64,000 nucleotides of DNA from Neobacillus mesonae (GCF_001636315.1 NZ_KV440949.1:770203-834202), one strand, 5' to 3'. Numbered from the stretch's first letter, positions 7,263 to 16,797 are shown. The notes: generated by a model from the sequence alone, not told the origin. Translations and numbers: made by a program.

Positions 7263-7518
7263 ATTTTCCCCCACGTATGAGTATTTTCTCATATCTAATC
7301 TACCAATATAATAGCATTTCTTGTAAAAAAAAAGAATATAAAAAAGACTCCTCGTTAATATGAGAAGCCCTTATTTTTATATTCTATTAAAGTTACTCAC
7401 CGGTCTATACGGAATTACTGTTTACTTACTCGTATTCAATATCAATCTTTGGTTCTGTACTGCCCTTTTCGTATGGCCAATTAATTGGTCAAAATTATTA
7501 TTTAATTGGAAGCATACA

Positions 7519-7893
7519 CTAAGGCATTACATACACCGTACCCATACTGTCAACAACAAACATTCCGGTTGGGTCAAAACCGTATTCTTTCTTTAGATAA
7601 CCCCCAATTTTCTCATGAATAATGCTACAAACTTTTCCGTACTTTTTTCTATTCTCCACATAGTCATTATGTTTGACCACATACATCCACTTTCTTCCGT
7701 GGTCTACTACTATTTTTCTACCGAATTTTCTCTTAAACTCTTTTACATTAATATTAATTAAGTCTAAACAAACTAAATTATTCAGGTACACGTGGTCAAG
7801 AAATTCAATCTCGAAGCGTTTTTCAAAGAGGTTAGGATTTGCTTTTGTTTCTTCATGTTCACTAATTTGGACACCATTAATAGTTTGAAACAT
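7519..7893 (-). CDS. Hypothetical protein, 124 residues
   Basis: The ATG at 7893 is preceded by a strong AGGGGGAG site. The open frame extends 36 codons further upstream to a GTG and would add a hydrophobic segment, but no ribosome site supports it. The protein is beta/alpha mixed, with the basic patch KEFKRKFGRKIVVDHGRKW around residues 52-70 and a conserved-looking C-terminus GMFVVDSMGTVYVMP. No family is recognised. It is the last gene before the comGB junction. Confidence 0.55.
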   Translation of the reverse strand: MFQTINGVQISEHEETKANPNLFEKRFEIEFLDHVYLNNLVCLDLININVKEFKRKFGRKIVVDHGRKWMYVVKHNDYVENRKKYGKVCSIIHEKIGGYLKKEYGFDPTGMFVVDSMGTVYVMP

Positions 7894-8017
7894 AATACTC
7901 CCCCTAACAATAATAAAAATACAAGGAAAGTATACCATCAGAATTATGTAAATCATTAAAATAATAAGTACAGTTTTGTGTCCAAAAAAATATTTTTTCA
8001 CTACACAAACGTTGATA

Positions 8018-8146
8018 TCATCGAATTTTTACCTTAGTATCTATAAGTGCATTTGTTTCAGCAATTGGGTACCCCCTGGCTAAAAGCTCACCAATTCTTT
8101 TTAGAAAGCTTGCCTGTTCATTTACAGACCATTTATGTTTCTTCAT
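8018..8146 (-). pseudogene. comGB: comGB fragment, 5-prime end only (interrupted)
   Basis: The frame begins MKKHKWSVNEQ and continues FLKRIGELLARGYPIAE, which matches the cytoplasmic N-terminus of ComGB. ComGB is the polytopic T2SS-F-type platform protein of the competence pseudopilus. After about 30 residues the sequence departs from the family and ends at TGA 8018, so only 42 of roughly 340 residues remain. It overlaps the comGA stop as expected for the comG operon. Without ComGB and the downstream pilins, DNA uptake should fail, unless the element can excise. Confidence 0.75.
8050..8062. other. Right junction of the accessory element within comGB
   Basis: Read on the minus strand, ComGB-like sequence runs through the GCT GAA codons (8057-8062) and then loses resemblance to the family, stopping at TGA 8018. 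The recombination core should lie close to this point. A matching copy would be expected at the left end of the element outside the window. Confidence 0.45.
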
Positions 8147-9215
8147 CATCATACACCAGCCGGTCATATTCAGAGGATTGAATATAGCCTAGCGCAATCC
8201 CTTTTCTAATCACATCTTTTAATGTCCGATAATTTGTGTCAATCTTTTCTCCCATTGCCGCTCTCATTATGGCAGATAAATTTCTTCCCGATAACAGTTC
8301 AAACACACTTGCTCTTTTCCACCTGCCGCCTGAATAACAATGCGGTGGGCATTCGCCTTCACAAAATGGGCAGGTTAATTCAACTAATCTTTGTGCGGTG
8401 ACGGCAATTAAAGTTTGTTCCACCTCTAACCAGTTTACGCCAAACTCCTCCAAACGAAAGACCGCACCTTTCGCATCGCGGGTATGCATTGTGCTTAAAA
8501 CTAAATGACCCGTTAAAGCTGCGCGGACGGCAATTTTTGCAGTTTCCGCGTCCCTGATTTCCCCGACCATTATAATATCCGGATCATGTCGAAGAATTGC
8601 TTTTAAACCTGCAGCATAAGTCACCCCCGCTTTTTCATTCACCTGAACCTGGAGGACCGAATCATAATTTTTTTCAACTGGGTCTTCAAGAGTAATCACA
8701 TTGCGATGGAACAGGTGTGCAGTTTCGTTTAAAAGTGAATACAAGGTCGTGGTTTTCCCAGACCCAGTTGGCCCAGTGAAAATAATTAAACCATGTGCAT
8801 GTTTGAGCAAAGCTAATAATTTTCGTGTCATCGATGGAAAGAGTGAGAGCTGGTGAAAAGGAATTTGATCTTGCTGCGGCAATAGGCGAATGACAAGGCT
8901 TTCTCTGTTGTTGGAAGGAAGGGTAGACAGCCTTAGACCCATTAGTTGTCCGTTAACATCACAAACAATCGCACCGCTTTGCGGGCGTCTGCGTTCTCCG
9001 ATATCCATATTTGCTGTAAATTTAAAATGGGAAATCAATCTGTCGCATTCATCTTTCGGAAGTGATAATCGAGGAATCAGTTTGTTTGTTAACCTAATTT
9101 GCACTAGGGTGTCATTCTTACGAGGAATAATGTGAATATCTGTCGCCTGGTTTCTTGCCGCATCAGTAATAATTCTGTTAGCTAAAATTTCAATTTCACT
9201 AACAATTGGAAACAC
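8133..9215 (-). CDS. comGA: Competence pseudopilus assembly ATPase ComGA
   Basis: This 360-residue GspE/PilB-type secretion ATPase powers assembly of the competence pseudopilus at the membrane. Visible motifs are Walker A GPTGSGKTT (148-156), Asp box ITLEDPVE (about 174-181), Walker B DIIMVGEIRDAET (213-225) and His box STMHTRDA (241-248). A CPFC...HC zinc-binding cluster lies near 272-286. Length matches B. subtilis ComGA. The GTG at 9215 has its AAAGGCGG ribosome-like site only one to two bases away. A non-standard ATT three codons later would be better spaced, so the exact start is uncertain. comGB follows but is truncated. Confidence 0.95.
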   Translation of the reverse strand: MFPIVSEIEILANRIITDAARNQATDIHIIPRKNDTLVQIRLTNKLIPRLSLPKDECDRLISHFKFTANMDIGERRRPQSGAIVCDVNGQLMGLRLSTLPSNNRESLVIRLLPQQDQIPFHQLSLFPSMTRKLLALLKHAHGLIIFTGPTGSGKTTTLYSLLNETAHLFHRNVITLEDPVEKNYDSVLQVQVNEKAGVTYAAGLKAILRHDPDIIMVGEIRDAETAKIAVRAALTGHLVLSTMHTRDAKGAVFRLEEFGVNWLEVEQTLIAVTAQRLVELTCPFCEGECPPHCYSGGRWKRASVFELLSGRNLSAIMRAAMGEKIDTNYRTLKDVIRKGIALGYIQSSEYDRLVYDDEET

Positions 9216-9314
9216 CGCCTTTCATATTTTCTCAATACCTAAAATTCGACATCCTTCTATCTTTTCCTTCTTTCTTTTTAAAAAAATCATTACTTTTTGT
9301 GAACATTTTGTGTA

Positions 9315-9338
9315 CAAAAAAACCTGCATAACGCAGGC
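9315..9338 (-). terminator. Terminator of the yqgQ-glcK unit
   Basis: A CCTGC-GTTAT-GCAGG stem is followed by seven T on the minus strand, directly after the glcK stop. Confidence 0.85.
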
Positions 9339-9341
9339 TGG

Positions 9342-10325
9342 TTAACACTCTAATAATTTATTTTTGATTAACCATGCGGCACCAATAACGCCGGCATCAT
9401 TCCCTAAGGTGGCTAGTGCTAGTTTTGTTGAATCCTTCACAGACGAGAAGGAAAAGCGTTCAAATTGGCTTTTTACAGCATTCAAAAGAATATCTCCTGC
9501 TTTAGAAACACCACCGCCTAAAACGATTTTTTCCGGATTCAGGGTATTCGCAATATTCGCCAGCACCAATCCTAAATGGCAGGCAACCTCATCTAACACT
9601 TTTATTGCTATAGAATCACCATTACGGGCACAATCAAATACATCTTTAGCTGAAACGCTGCCATCGGAACTATACTTTTCTGCTAATTCTCCTGCCACCC
9701 CCGGCATACTTAATGCTTCCTTTGCCAATCGTACAATTCCAGTTGCTGAAGCGATCGTTTCCAAGCATCCGGTTTTTCCACAATTACATGGAGCTCCTCC
9801 TTCAGGAATAGCAGTCGTATGACCGATTTCACCGGCAGCGCCATTAACACCCTGGACAATATTTCCATTTGCAATAACGCCGCCGCCGACTCCTGTGCCT
9901 AATGTTACACAAACAATATCTTTTGCACCATTGCCAGCACCCTTCCACATCTCACCTAACGCTGCACAGTTCGCATCATTTTCAATTAAAGCTGGAAGTG
10001 ACGCGGCCTGTTCAAGACTGGCCTGTAATGGAAAATTACTTTGCCAGCCTAAATTAACTGTGTTTAACATAACACCAGTTTCATAATTAACAGGTCCAGG
10101 TGCCCCCATTCCAATTCCAGCTAGCTGGTCTTTTGTTTGACCAAGCTCTTTTAGTTTCTCAGAAATAGAATTTGCTATATTTACGGTGATGTTTTTACCC
10201 TCATTGCTATTGTCAGTCGGGATTTCCCATTTCTTAATAATTTCACCGTCCAATGTAATAAACGCAATTTTAGTAGTTGTACCGCCTAAATCCACACCAG
10301 CTATCCATTGTTTCGTCAATTTCAT
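9342..10325 (-). CDS. glcK: ROK-family glucokinase
   Basis: This 327-residue cytoplasmic enzyme phosphorylates glucose with ATP. It shows the N-terminal phosphate-binding motif DLGGTTTK (11-18), the sugar-site segment ENDAN (about 113-117) and the ROK zinc motif CNCGKTGCLE (about 180-189). Length and neighbours match B. subtilis GlcK (YqgR). The ATG directly abuts the TGA of yqgQ, so the two are translationally coupled, and a terminator follows. Confidence 0.95.
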   Translation of the reverse strand: MKLTKQWIAGVDLGGTTTKIAFITLDGEIIKKWEIPTDNSNEGKNITVNIANSISEKLKELGQTKDQLAGIGMGAPGPVNYETGVMLNTVNLGWQSNFPLQASLEQAASLPALIENDANCAALGEMWKGAGNGAKDIVCVTLGTGVGGGVIANGNIVQGVNGAAGEIGHTTAIPEGGAPCNCGKTGCLETIASATGIVRLAKEALSMPGVAGELAEKYSSDGSVSAKDVFDCARNGDSIAIKVLDEVACHLGLVLANIANTLNPEKIVLGGGVSKAGDILLNAVKSQFERFSFSSVKDSTKLALATLGNDAGVIGAAWLIKNKLLEC

Positions 10326-10535
10326 TCACCCGTCTTTTCTTTTATCTTTCTCCATTTGAATTTCATGTCTTAAAATCAAAAGGGCTGTTTGAAAATCCCG
10401 TGTTTCCATTAATTGTGATTGATATAACTCCTTTAATTCAGCTTCCATCAACTCCAGGTCTGCAACCCGGTCCCCAATATAGATTATCGTACCAAATCGC
10501 TTTAAATATTGCTGGATCTCATAGACTGTCTTCAT
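10326..10535 (-). CDS. yqgQ: YqgQ family protein (DUF910)
   Basis: This small 69-residue helical cytoplasmic protein is typical of the YqgQ/DUF910 family (TVYEIQQYLKRFGTIIYIGDR, then LELMEAELKELYQ). Its function is not established. As in B. subtilis it lies immediately upstream of glcK and downstream of the rhomboid gene. An AGGGGGGA ribosome site precedes the ATG. Confidence 0.9.
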   Translation of the reverse strand: MKTVYEIQQYLKRFGTIIYIGDRVADLELMEAELKELYQSQLMETRDFQTALLILRHEIQMEKDKRKDG

Positions 10536-10733
10536 CTAACGGTCCCCCCTGCCTTTATATTACTAGAGAGTTAGTTCATCAAAAAGTATAACCCATTGAA
10601 GGGACGGTCCTCAAGGCATTCTTACCCGCTAGTTCCATTCGATAAAAAGTATATTTTAGTCATTTGAAGCTGCTTTTGCCCATATAACAATACTAGGACA
10701 AACAGTTTGCAAACCGGAAGGATGAAAACATTC

Positions 10734-11561
10734 GTGAAAAAAAGCTATTACTTATTATTTGGAATCATTCTCATCTTCTCTGCTTCAAGTGCAATAATAT
10801 ATAATGCCCAGCAGCCAAAGGCTCTTGAAAGCATTACCTTTTTTCCAATCAAGCCAAATGTTTCTTTTACTAATTTCGATACTTCGCTAAAGTCGGTAGA
10901 TCAAAACACTGTTTTCTGGCAAATAAAGTCCACCCTTGACCGCCATGCCTATCTGCGTCAGGATGCCGGGCTGCTGTACTCGAACGGCCGGCTGATCGGA
11001 AAACTAGGAGCCTGGAGGCAGCACACGGCTACCATAACTCAAGAAAAACAGGTGCCCGTCCCAGCAAGTTCATATCTCCAAGCAATTACCTTTCACTATG
11101 CCGAATTGCATGAAAAAGGTGGTCAAATCTTTAGCGCCCAGGCCATGTCTCAGGACCAATTATATGTTATTAAGAAAAACTCTGGAGTAACAGAGGGGAA
11201 ATTAGAAGAACAAACCGAACGAATGCTCCGTTATAGCTGGAATAAAGGCGTCAGGTACTATGCCATTCGCTTAAAAGAATATATAGCTTACCCTTTAAAT
11301 GAATTTTCCAAAAAAACTAACGGCACCTTCCCAGGCTTCACAAAGGATGAAACAGCCAAAATGATTGGACGTTTATGGGAAGGGCTGTATAAGAATTATT
11401 TCCTTGGCATCACAAAACAGGATGGTACCAAGGCGGAGCCCACAGGCAGTACCATCCCTCTCATCTTATTGGCTAAAGATAAAACACATTTATTAGTTTT
11501 AACGGAAACAGCCAAGGGTGAACCTATTCTCCTGCGCCAGATGATTGAAGATGCTGATTGA
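10734..11561 (+). CDS. Uncharacterised membrane-anchored or secreted protein
   Basis: One N-terminal hydrophobic segment (about residues 4-22, YLLFGIILIFSASSAII) is followed by a roughly 250-residue extracytoplasmic domain without cysteines. I do not recognise the family. The GTG at 10734 is preceded by GGAAGGA at 10716-10722. A TTG at 10707 (weak AGGA site) and an ATG at 10722 are alternatives in the same frame. It is the only plus-strand gene in this stretch, and its 3-prime end overlaps the convergent gluP by 38 bases. Confidence 0.6.
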   Translation: MKKSYYLLFGIILIFSASSAIIYNAQQPKALESITFFPIKPNVSFTNFDTSLKSVDQNTVFWQIKSTLDRHAYLRQDAGLLYSNGRLIGKLGAWRQHTATITQEKQVPVPASSYLQAITFHYAELHEKGGQIFSAQAMSQDQLYVIKKNSGVTEGKLEEQTERMLRYSWNKGVRYYAIRLKEYIAYPLNEFSKKTNGTFPGFTKDETAKMIGRLWEGLYKNYFLGITKQDGTKAEPTGSTIPLILLAKDKTHLLVLTETAKGEPILLRQMIEDAD

Positions 11562-13086
11562 TTTCATGAACTAAATCAGTATATTGCTTATGGTTAGGCT
11601 GCAGTTTTGCGGCCTTTTCTGCGTTCATTTTCGCCTCTTCTAAATCATTTTCCTCAAGGTTAATAAGCGCAAGATTATAATAGGCTTCATGAAATTCAGG
11701 ATTTAGTTTGACAGACTTTTGCAAATGTAATTTGGCATCATTCAGCATGCCCTTTTTAATTTCCGTATACGACAAAAGGAAATATGTTTTATCAGATGGT
11801 TCAGCGGCATTCTTCTCAAATTCCTTTAAAATCCGATAAGCCTGATCATAATCATGCTGCTTAATATATTCCTGGGCAGCTAGTAAGGCGGAGGGTTCAT
11901 TCTGTGATTTGACGTATGGACTAAAACCATAGGAAATCGCCCCCCACGTTATGGCTGCCGATAGGATTAGAAAAATAAGTTGCAGGATAAACTTTTTCTT
12001 TTTTGGAAAATAAACGACACCTGCTGCTAGGAAACCGCCGGCTAATCCGCCTAAATGTCCGGCATTGTCAATACTTGGCGCGGTAAAGCTGAATACGAGA
12101 TTAATCCCAAGCACCACCAGCAAGTTCATACCCATTGTCCTGGAAAATAACTTCGGATGAATCACACCAAAGTAAAGCAATGCACCGAAACAGCCATAAA
12201 TGGCACCACTGGCACCCGCGGATAAATTGGGACTAAAAATAAAACTGGCAATAAACCCTGTCACACCAGCAAACAAATAAATAAACAAGAATCGCGTATT
12301 CCCATAGATCCGTTCAACTGCCGTTCCAAGGAAATATAAAGCAAATGAATTAAGAGCCAGATGCAAGAAGCCGATATGGAGAAAGATCGGTGTGAAAAAC
12401 CGCCACCACTGTCCATCGTAGATTAATTGATTTACTTTTGCCCCATATTTAATCAGTGTAGAGGAATTCGTACTTCCACCGTTTAACTGCAGCCACAAAA
12501 AAACTGCCGCTTGAATAAAGATCAAAGCATACGTAAAAAATGGTTTGCTGTTAAATAATATGTCACGTTCCGCCTTTACCTGATTTACAGCAGCCGCCAA
12601 CGTTTGCTGCTTTAAAATCTGAACATCGTATTCAGTGGACTCCCCTGCTTCCGGGAAGGGAGCAGCTGTTCCCAGCCTCCCTGACAATCGCTCAAATCCC
12701 TTATCCATGATCCCTTGTGCAAGCAAGATGGAGCTAACCATAGTTTTATTCCCTTCAGTGTGTAGATATGGTTTTTCAAGCCGAAATTCATATTCATCCA
12801 CAGGAGGATATTCACTAATATAAATGTTCAGAATTTCAAGCTCACGGCGGTTTAACTGGCGCCGAACTCTTTCTCCATTAGCAGCGGTAAACTCAATATC
12901 CCGCTGCAATTCATTGCTCCAATCTACATCCTCCTGCTTCAGCCGGATGATTGGAGCCGTTTTATTTTCCAGCTTTTCAAGCCAAAGTTCCTTTTGGTTT
13001 TCAAACAATTGGATGATCCGATAGCCAAGGTCAGTAATACATGTATTGGCTAAGCTCCAAAAGATATATTCCTCTTTATTACTCAT
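11524..13086 (-). CDS. gluP: Rhomboid intramembrane serine protease with TPR tail
   Basis: The 520-residue protein is a YqgP/GluP-type rhomboid. It has a soluble N-terminal domain (1-180), a membrane core (about 182-390) with catalytic Ser293 in GASGAIYG and His344 in AGHLGGLAGG, and a C-terminal TPR region (about 400-515). B. subtilis YqgP cleaves membrane substrates such as the Mg transporter MgtE together with FtsH. The ATG at 13086 (MSNKEEY) was chosen because AGGGGAG precedes it; the open frame runs 43 codons further without a better site. Located upstream of yqgQ-glcK as in B. subtilis. Confidence 0.93.
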   Translation of the reverse strand: MSNKEEYIFWSLANTCITDLGYRIIQLFENQKELWLEKLENKTAPIIRLKQEDVDWSNELQRDIEFTAANGERVRRQLNRRELEILNIYISEYPPVDEYEFRLEKPYLHTEGNKTMVSSILLAQGIMDKGFERLSGRLGTAAPFPEAGESTEYDVQILKQQTLAAAVNQVKAERDILFNSKPFFTYALIFIQAAVFLWLQLNGGSTNSSTLIKYGAKVNQLIYDGQWWRFFTPIFLHIGFLHLALNSFALYFLGTAVERIYGNTRFLFIYLFAGVTGFIASFIFSPNLSAGASGAIYGCFGALLYFGVIHPKLFSRTMGMNLLVVLGINLVFSFTAPSIDNAGHLGGLAGGFLAAGVVYFPKKKKFILQLIFLILSAAITWGAISYGFSPYVKSQNEPSALLAAQEYIKQHDYDQAYRILKEFEKNAAEPSDKTYFLLSYTEIKKGMLNDAKLHLQKSVKLNPEFHEAYYNLALINLEENDLEEAKMNAEKAAKLQPNHKQYTDLVHEINQHLQSSGAGE

Positions 13087-13170
13087 TTCTCCCCTGCTTT
13101 CTATCAAAGTCCTTTCTCTATTATAGTCAAAAACACAATAGGACATGAAACAAACACCCTGCTTAAAGGG

Positions 13171-13196
13171 AAAAATAAAAACCATCTGATGGTTTT
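13171..13196 (-). terminator. Terminator after the yqgO-like gene
   Basis: An AACCATC-AGATGGTT stem followed by a T-rich run lies directly past the stop of the small gene, ahead of gluP. Confidence 0.7.
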
Positions 13197-13387
13197 TACC
13201 ATTCAGATGGTCCAAATACAGTCTTTAACATTTTATTTTTAACACCAGGAAAGCTCATAATTGACCCTAGCGCTACTCTTCGGAGCCAGCCTGATGCCAG
13301 CAGCAGATTAATAAGACGGAACCTGTAGCGGTACGCAAAGTAACCAATCGACCCGATCATAAGTATTGATGTAAGCATTCTGGACAT
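13196..13387 (-). CDS. yqgO: Small membrane protein, YqgO-like by position
   Basis: The 63-residue protein has a hydrophobic N-terminal segment (about residues 4-20) and a second weaker one near 25-45, with basic residues between. It lies between the yqgN region and gluP, where B. subtilis has yqgO. The call rests on position and size, not on recognised sequence. A GGAGGG ribosome site precedes the ATG. Confidence 0.55.
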   Translation of the reverse strand: MSRMLTSILMIGSIGYFAYRYRFRLINLLLASGWLRRVALGSIMSFPGVKNKMLKTVFGPSEW

Positions 13388-13453
13388 TGTGCATCCCTCC
13401 TGTCATTATTCTGTGAAAATGGCAGGAATTTTATCCAAAAGTTACGAACTTTA

Positions 13454-14428
<975 letters not shown>

Positions 14429-14524
14429 TTATTTCAAATACCTATCCAATTAAATTGTACACCGTTTTACCATTTTTATTTATCGTAAATGCGCGATGTA
14501 AACGGTATCTTTGTATCAATTTTG

Positions 14525-15319
14525 TTACAAAAAAAAGGAAAAGTGAAGCACAACCATCGCTAATATGGCTGCGATTAAACCTGAAAGGAAATTGACCATG
14601 TCATTTTCAATTAATGAAATTCCCTTTATTCTCGTAGTTCTCTGCCCGCAATGCATTCTTTTTTCAGTTTCAAGGCCGCAAAGTCTGCACACAAACAACT
14701 GTTGATAGAAGGCACCAACCAAAGTATCAATGACATTCCCGATAAAACCAAACAGGAAGACAATTCCTCCCGCCAGAATATCTAATTTTAAGCTCCATAC
14801 ACTAATCAGCGCAATTAGGAAGGACCCCGATAATGCAGCGATCGTCCCCAACCCGCTGACCGCTCCAGATGTCCCTTTTTCAACCCGTTTGAATGTACGA
14901 ATATAGAGCGGAGCTTTCTTGCTTAAACTGCCGATTTCCGAAGCCCACGTATCTGAATTGGCACTGGCAAGTGAAACGGCAAAGCCAATCAGCCAAATAG
15001 ATGCAGGGCTAAAATAATATATGACACTAAACAGCGCCGCAGCTCCCCCGTTAGCGAATACTTGGCGCCAATCTCTTGCCCCGCCCTTCGCTAATTTTTC
15101 CTCCATTTTTTCCTTTGCCGCACTTTTATATTTGGACCAGTAGCTTGAGGTTACAAAAAATACACCTAAGATCAATAATCCTTTATATCCAAAGCCTAAG
15201 TAAATTGCATATCCAACAACAGCGGCAGCAATAGCACCAGATTTGCTTAATGAATGCACCCTGTAGCCCGCATAACCTAAAAAGAACATGACCGCGAGCA
15301 TTAATAGAGACTTCATCAT
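14525..15319 (-). CDS. DUF92 family integral membrane protein
   Basis: This 264-residue polytopic protein (six or more membrane helices) carries DUF92/TMEM19-family motifs: SLSKSGAIAA near the start, ANGGAAALFS, SANSDTWASEIG (about 122-133), KRVEKGTSGAVSGLGT (about 144-159) and FIGNVIDTLVGA. The family includes plant phytyl-phosphate kinase VTE6, so a lipid-phosphate kinase activity is conceivable; the bacterial role is unknown. The ATG overlaps the yqgN stop, indicating one operon. Confidence 0.85.
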   Translation of the reverse strand: MMKSLLMLAVMFFLGYAGYRVHSLSKSGAIAAAVVGYAIYLGFGYKGLLILGVFFVTSSYWSKYKSAAKEKMEEKLAKGGARDWRQVFANGGAAALFSVIYYFSPASIWLIGFAVSLASANSDTWASEIGSLSKKAPLYIRTFKRVEKGTSGAVSGLGTIAALSGSFLIALISVWSLKLDILAGGIVFLFGFIGNVIDTLVGAFYQQLFVCRLCGLETEKRMHCGQRTTRIKGISLIENDMVNFLSGLIAAILAMVVLHFSFFL

Positions 15320-15882
15320 ACCGTCTTTATGACGTCATTTGGTGTAATAATTTTGCCAACCGGAAGATCATACTTCTCAACCGGGAAATCAGAAATCATT
15401 TGTTCCTTAAATGCCAGCGAAACAGTGTTACCGGTATAATCTGTTAAGAAGCGGTCATAATAGCCCCCGCCAAACCCGATGCGATACCCGGCCTTTGTGT
15501 AAGCGAGCCCCGGAACAATTAACAAACCTATTTGCTCTGGGCTGACCTCTGTTGTCAATGTCGGAACCGGCTCCAATAAACCATAAAACACCGACTCAAG
15601 CTGAGAAAATTCTGTCAGCGTTCTAAAAGATAACTTTTTTTCTTTAGGAACACATTTTGGAACAACCACAGTCTTCCCTGTTTCCCATGCTTTCCGGATT
15701 ATTTGGTATGTATCCACTTCAGGAGGCTTTGACACCGTAACACCGATAACATCTGCTTTTTGCCACTCTTCTTCTTCAAATAATCGGCATGCAATTTTAT
15801 AGGAATAATCTTCATAAAGCGGTTTTGACAGTTGAGAGAGAGTATCTTTCACTTGTTTCCGAATGGTATTTTTATCATCCAT
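15316..15882 (-). CDS. yqgN: 5-formyltetrahydrofolate cyclo-ligase
   Basis: This 188-residue cytoplasmic enzyme converts 5-formyl-THF to 5,10-methenyl-THF with ATP, recycling the folate store. The family signature is RIGFGGGYYDRFL (about 143-155), with an N-terminal basic segment IRKQVKDTL that helps bind phosphate. An AAAGGAGG site precedes the ATG. The gene order rpmG, yqgN, then yqgO/gluP agrees with other Bacillaceae. Confidence 0.93.
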   Translation of the reverse strand: MDDKNTIRKQVKDTLSQLSKPLYEDYSYKIACRLFEEEEWQKADVIGVTVSKPPEVDTYQIIRKAWETGKTVVVPKCVPKEKKLSFRTLTEFSQLESVFYGLLEPVPTLTTEVSPEQIGLLIVPGLAYTKAGYRIGFGGGYYDRFLTDYTGNTVSLAFKEQMISDFPVEKYDLPVGKIITPNDVIKTV

Positions 15883-15908
15883 TTGTTAAACCTCCTTTTT
15901 GAATGCAC

Positions 15909-15938
15909 AAAAAAACAGCAGGAAAGCCCCTGCTGTTT
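15909..15938 (-). terminator. Terminator of rpmG
   Basis: A nine-pair AACAGCAGG/CCTGCTGTT stem is followed by T residues on the minus strand and overlaps the last codon of rpmG. Confidence 0.85.
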
Positions 15939-16086
15939 ATTTTGTTTCACGGTGTACAGTTGTACGCTTTTCTCTTGGGCAATATTTCTTAAGCTCAAGA
16001 CGGTCTGGGTTGTTACGTTTATTTTTGTTTGAAATATAGTTACGGTCTCCACACTCAGTGCAAGCTAACGTAATATTCACACGCAT
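15937..16086 (-). CDS. rpmG: 50S ribosomal protein L33
   Basis: The 49-residue L33 begins [17 protein letters not shown] and ends HRETK, the standard length. The first CxxC (Cys9, Cys12) is present, but the second pair is broken: KKYCPREK has only one Cys. This is the form considered zinc-independent or weakly zinc-binding. In B. subtilis such paralogues replace zinc-binding L33 under zinc starvation through Zur control. The start at 16086 has a GGAGGGAAAG site. Confidence 0.95.
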   Translation of the reverse strand: MRVNITLACTECGDRNYISNKNKRNNPDRLELKKYCPREKRTTVHRETK

Positions 16087-16161
16087 GTTTCTTTCCCTCC
16101 AAACGATTAAGCTTGTTCGTTCATACGACTTTTCTATAATATCATTTTTCAAAAGGAAATG

Positions 16162-16776
16162 CTAGTGAATTTTTAAAAGTGCTTGCTCTATTGCTAATAC
16201 TTCTCTTTTATTCTTTCCAATAATCGCCCATGAGCTTAGCGTTTCAGTCTTTTGCGGGTAGACGGTTATGTTTTCCGCAAGGATACTGGCAGCAGGTCCT
16301 TTCGCCATTGGCTGATACCTTAAAGTTCCGTTATCTAAGGAACTCCAAATCTGGTCGGTATACACATTCCATAGCGGCATTGTAGTATATTCTTTTACTT
16401 CCGACTCATTGTGCTTTAAATTAACCAGAAACACCTTTTCTTCAGAGTGGTGAAAAATTCGCTGCTCAGTTGGTGAAACAAAGGCGAGACTATCCTGATT
16501 CACATTTTGAAAATGGTGCATCGCCAGAATTTTTACGTCCTTTGCTTGATTACTGTGATTGCTGACAAAGACACGGTAATAGTGAATTTTAGAGTGAATC
16601 GGTTTTTGTTTTATTTTTATGATGAGCCCTTCTTCATAAATAACCTTTTCCATCTGATTTTGGAGCCAAAAATACTTTCCATTTATCCAAATACCTGGAA
16701 TTAATTGAAGCTGCCCAATTGAAGACTTCCGTTTGGAAAACTGTTTCATTTTTTGTAATTCAATAATATTAATCAT
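16162..16776 (-). CDS. Hypothetical protein in a glycosyltransferase cluster
   Basis: The 204-residue protein has no membrane segment or signal peptide. It is beta-rich with several Trp and Tyr residues (for example MPLWNVYTDQIWSSL, about 133-147), compatible with a beta-sandwich. It is separated by 21 bases from the glycosyltransferase gene upstream and probably shares its transcript. I do not recognise a family. Confidence 0.6.
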   Translation of the reverse strand: MINIIELQKMKQFSKRKSSIGQLQLIPGIWINGKYFWLQNQMEKVIYEEGLIIKIKQKPIHSKIHYYRVFVSNHSNQAKDVKILAMHHFQNVNQDSLAFVSPTEQRIFHHSEEKVFLVNLKHNESEVKEYTTMPLWNVYTDQIWSSLDNGTLRYQPMAKGPAASILAENITVYPQKTETLSSWAIIGKNKREVLAIEQALLKIH

Positions 16777-16797
16777 TTATTATTACACCTTTTTTCA

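Larger units (their letters stand above)
1..8055. mobile_element. Accessory element inserted in the comG operon (right part)
   Basis: This block interrupts otherwise conserved B. subtilis-like synteny. It carries a serine recombinase, a PD-(D/E)XK nuclease, lipoproteins, an iteron-preceded HTH gene and several small unknown genes. Its right edge coincides with the point where the ComGB reading frame stops resembling the family, near 8050-8062. comGC to comGG, expected next on the minus strand, are absent from these 8 kb. The left end lies outside the window, so total size, attachment repeats and the true integrase cannot be seen. The assignment rests on context and is an inference. Confidence 0.55.

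Noticed and set aside
7894..8001. Hydrophobic N-terminal extension of the 124-residue protein
   Set aside because: It would need a GTG without a ribosome site, whereas the internal ATG at 7893 has a strong AGGGGGAG.
9216..9310. ComK box upstream of comGA
   Set aside because: A-runs and T-runs occur, but no AAAA-N5-TTTT pair with the right spacing could be confirmed by eye.
10277..10591. Plus-strand 104-codon frame opposite yqgQ/glcK
   Set aside because: It overlaps two well-supported genes on the other strand and has no ribosome site.
12612..12815. Minus-strand 67-codon frame inside gluP
   Set aside because: It is an alternative frame entirely within gluP with no independent support.
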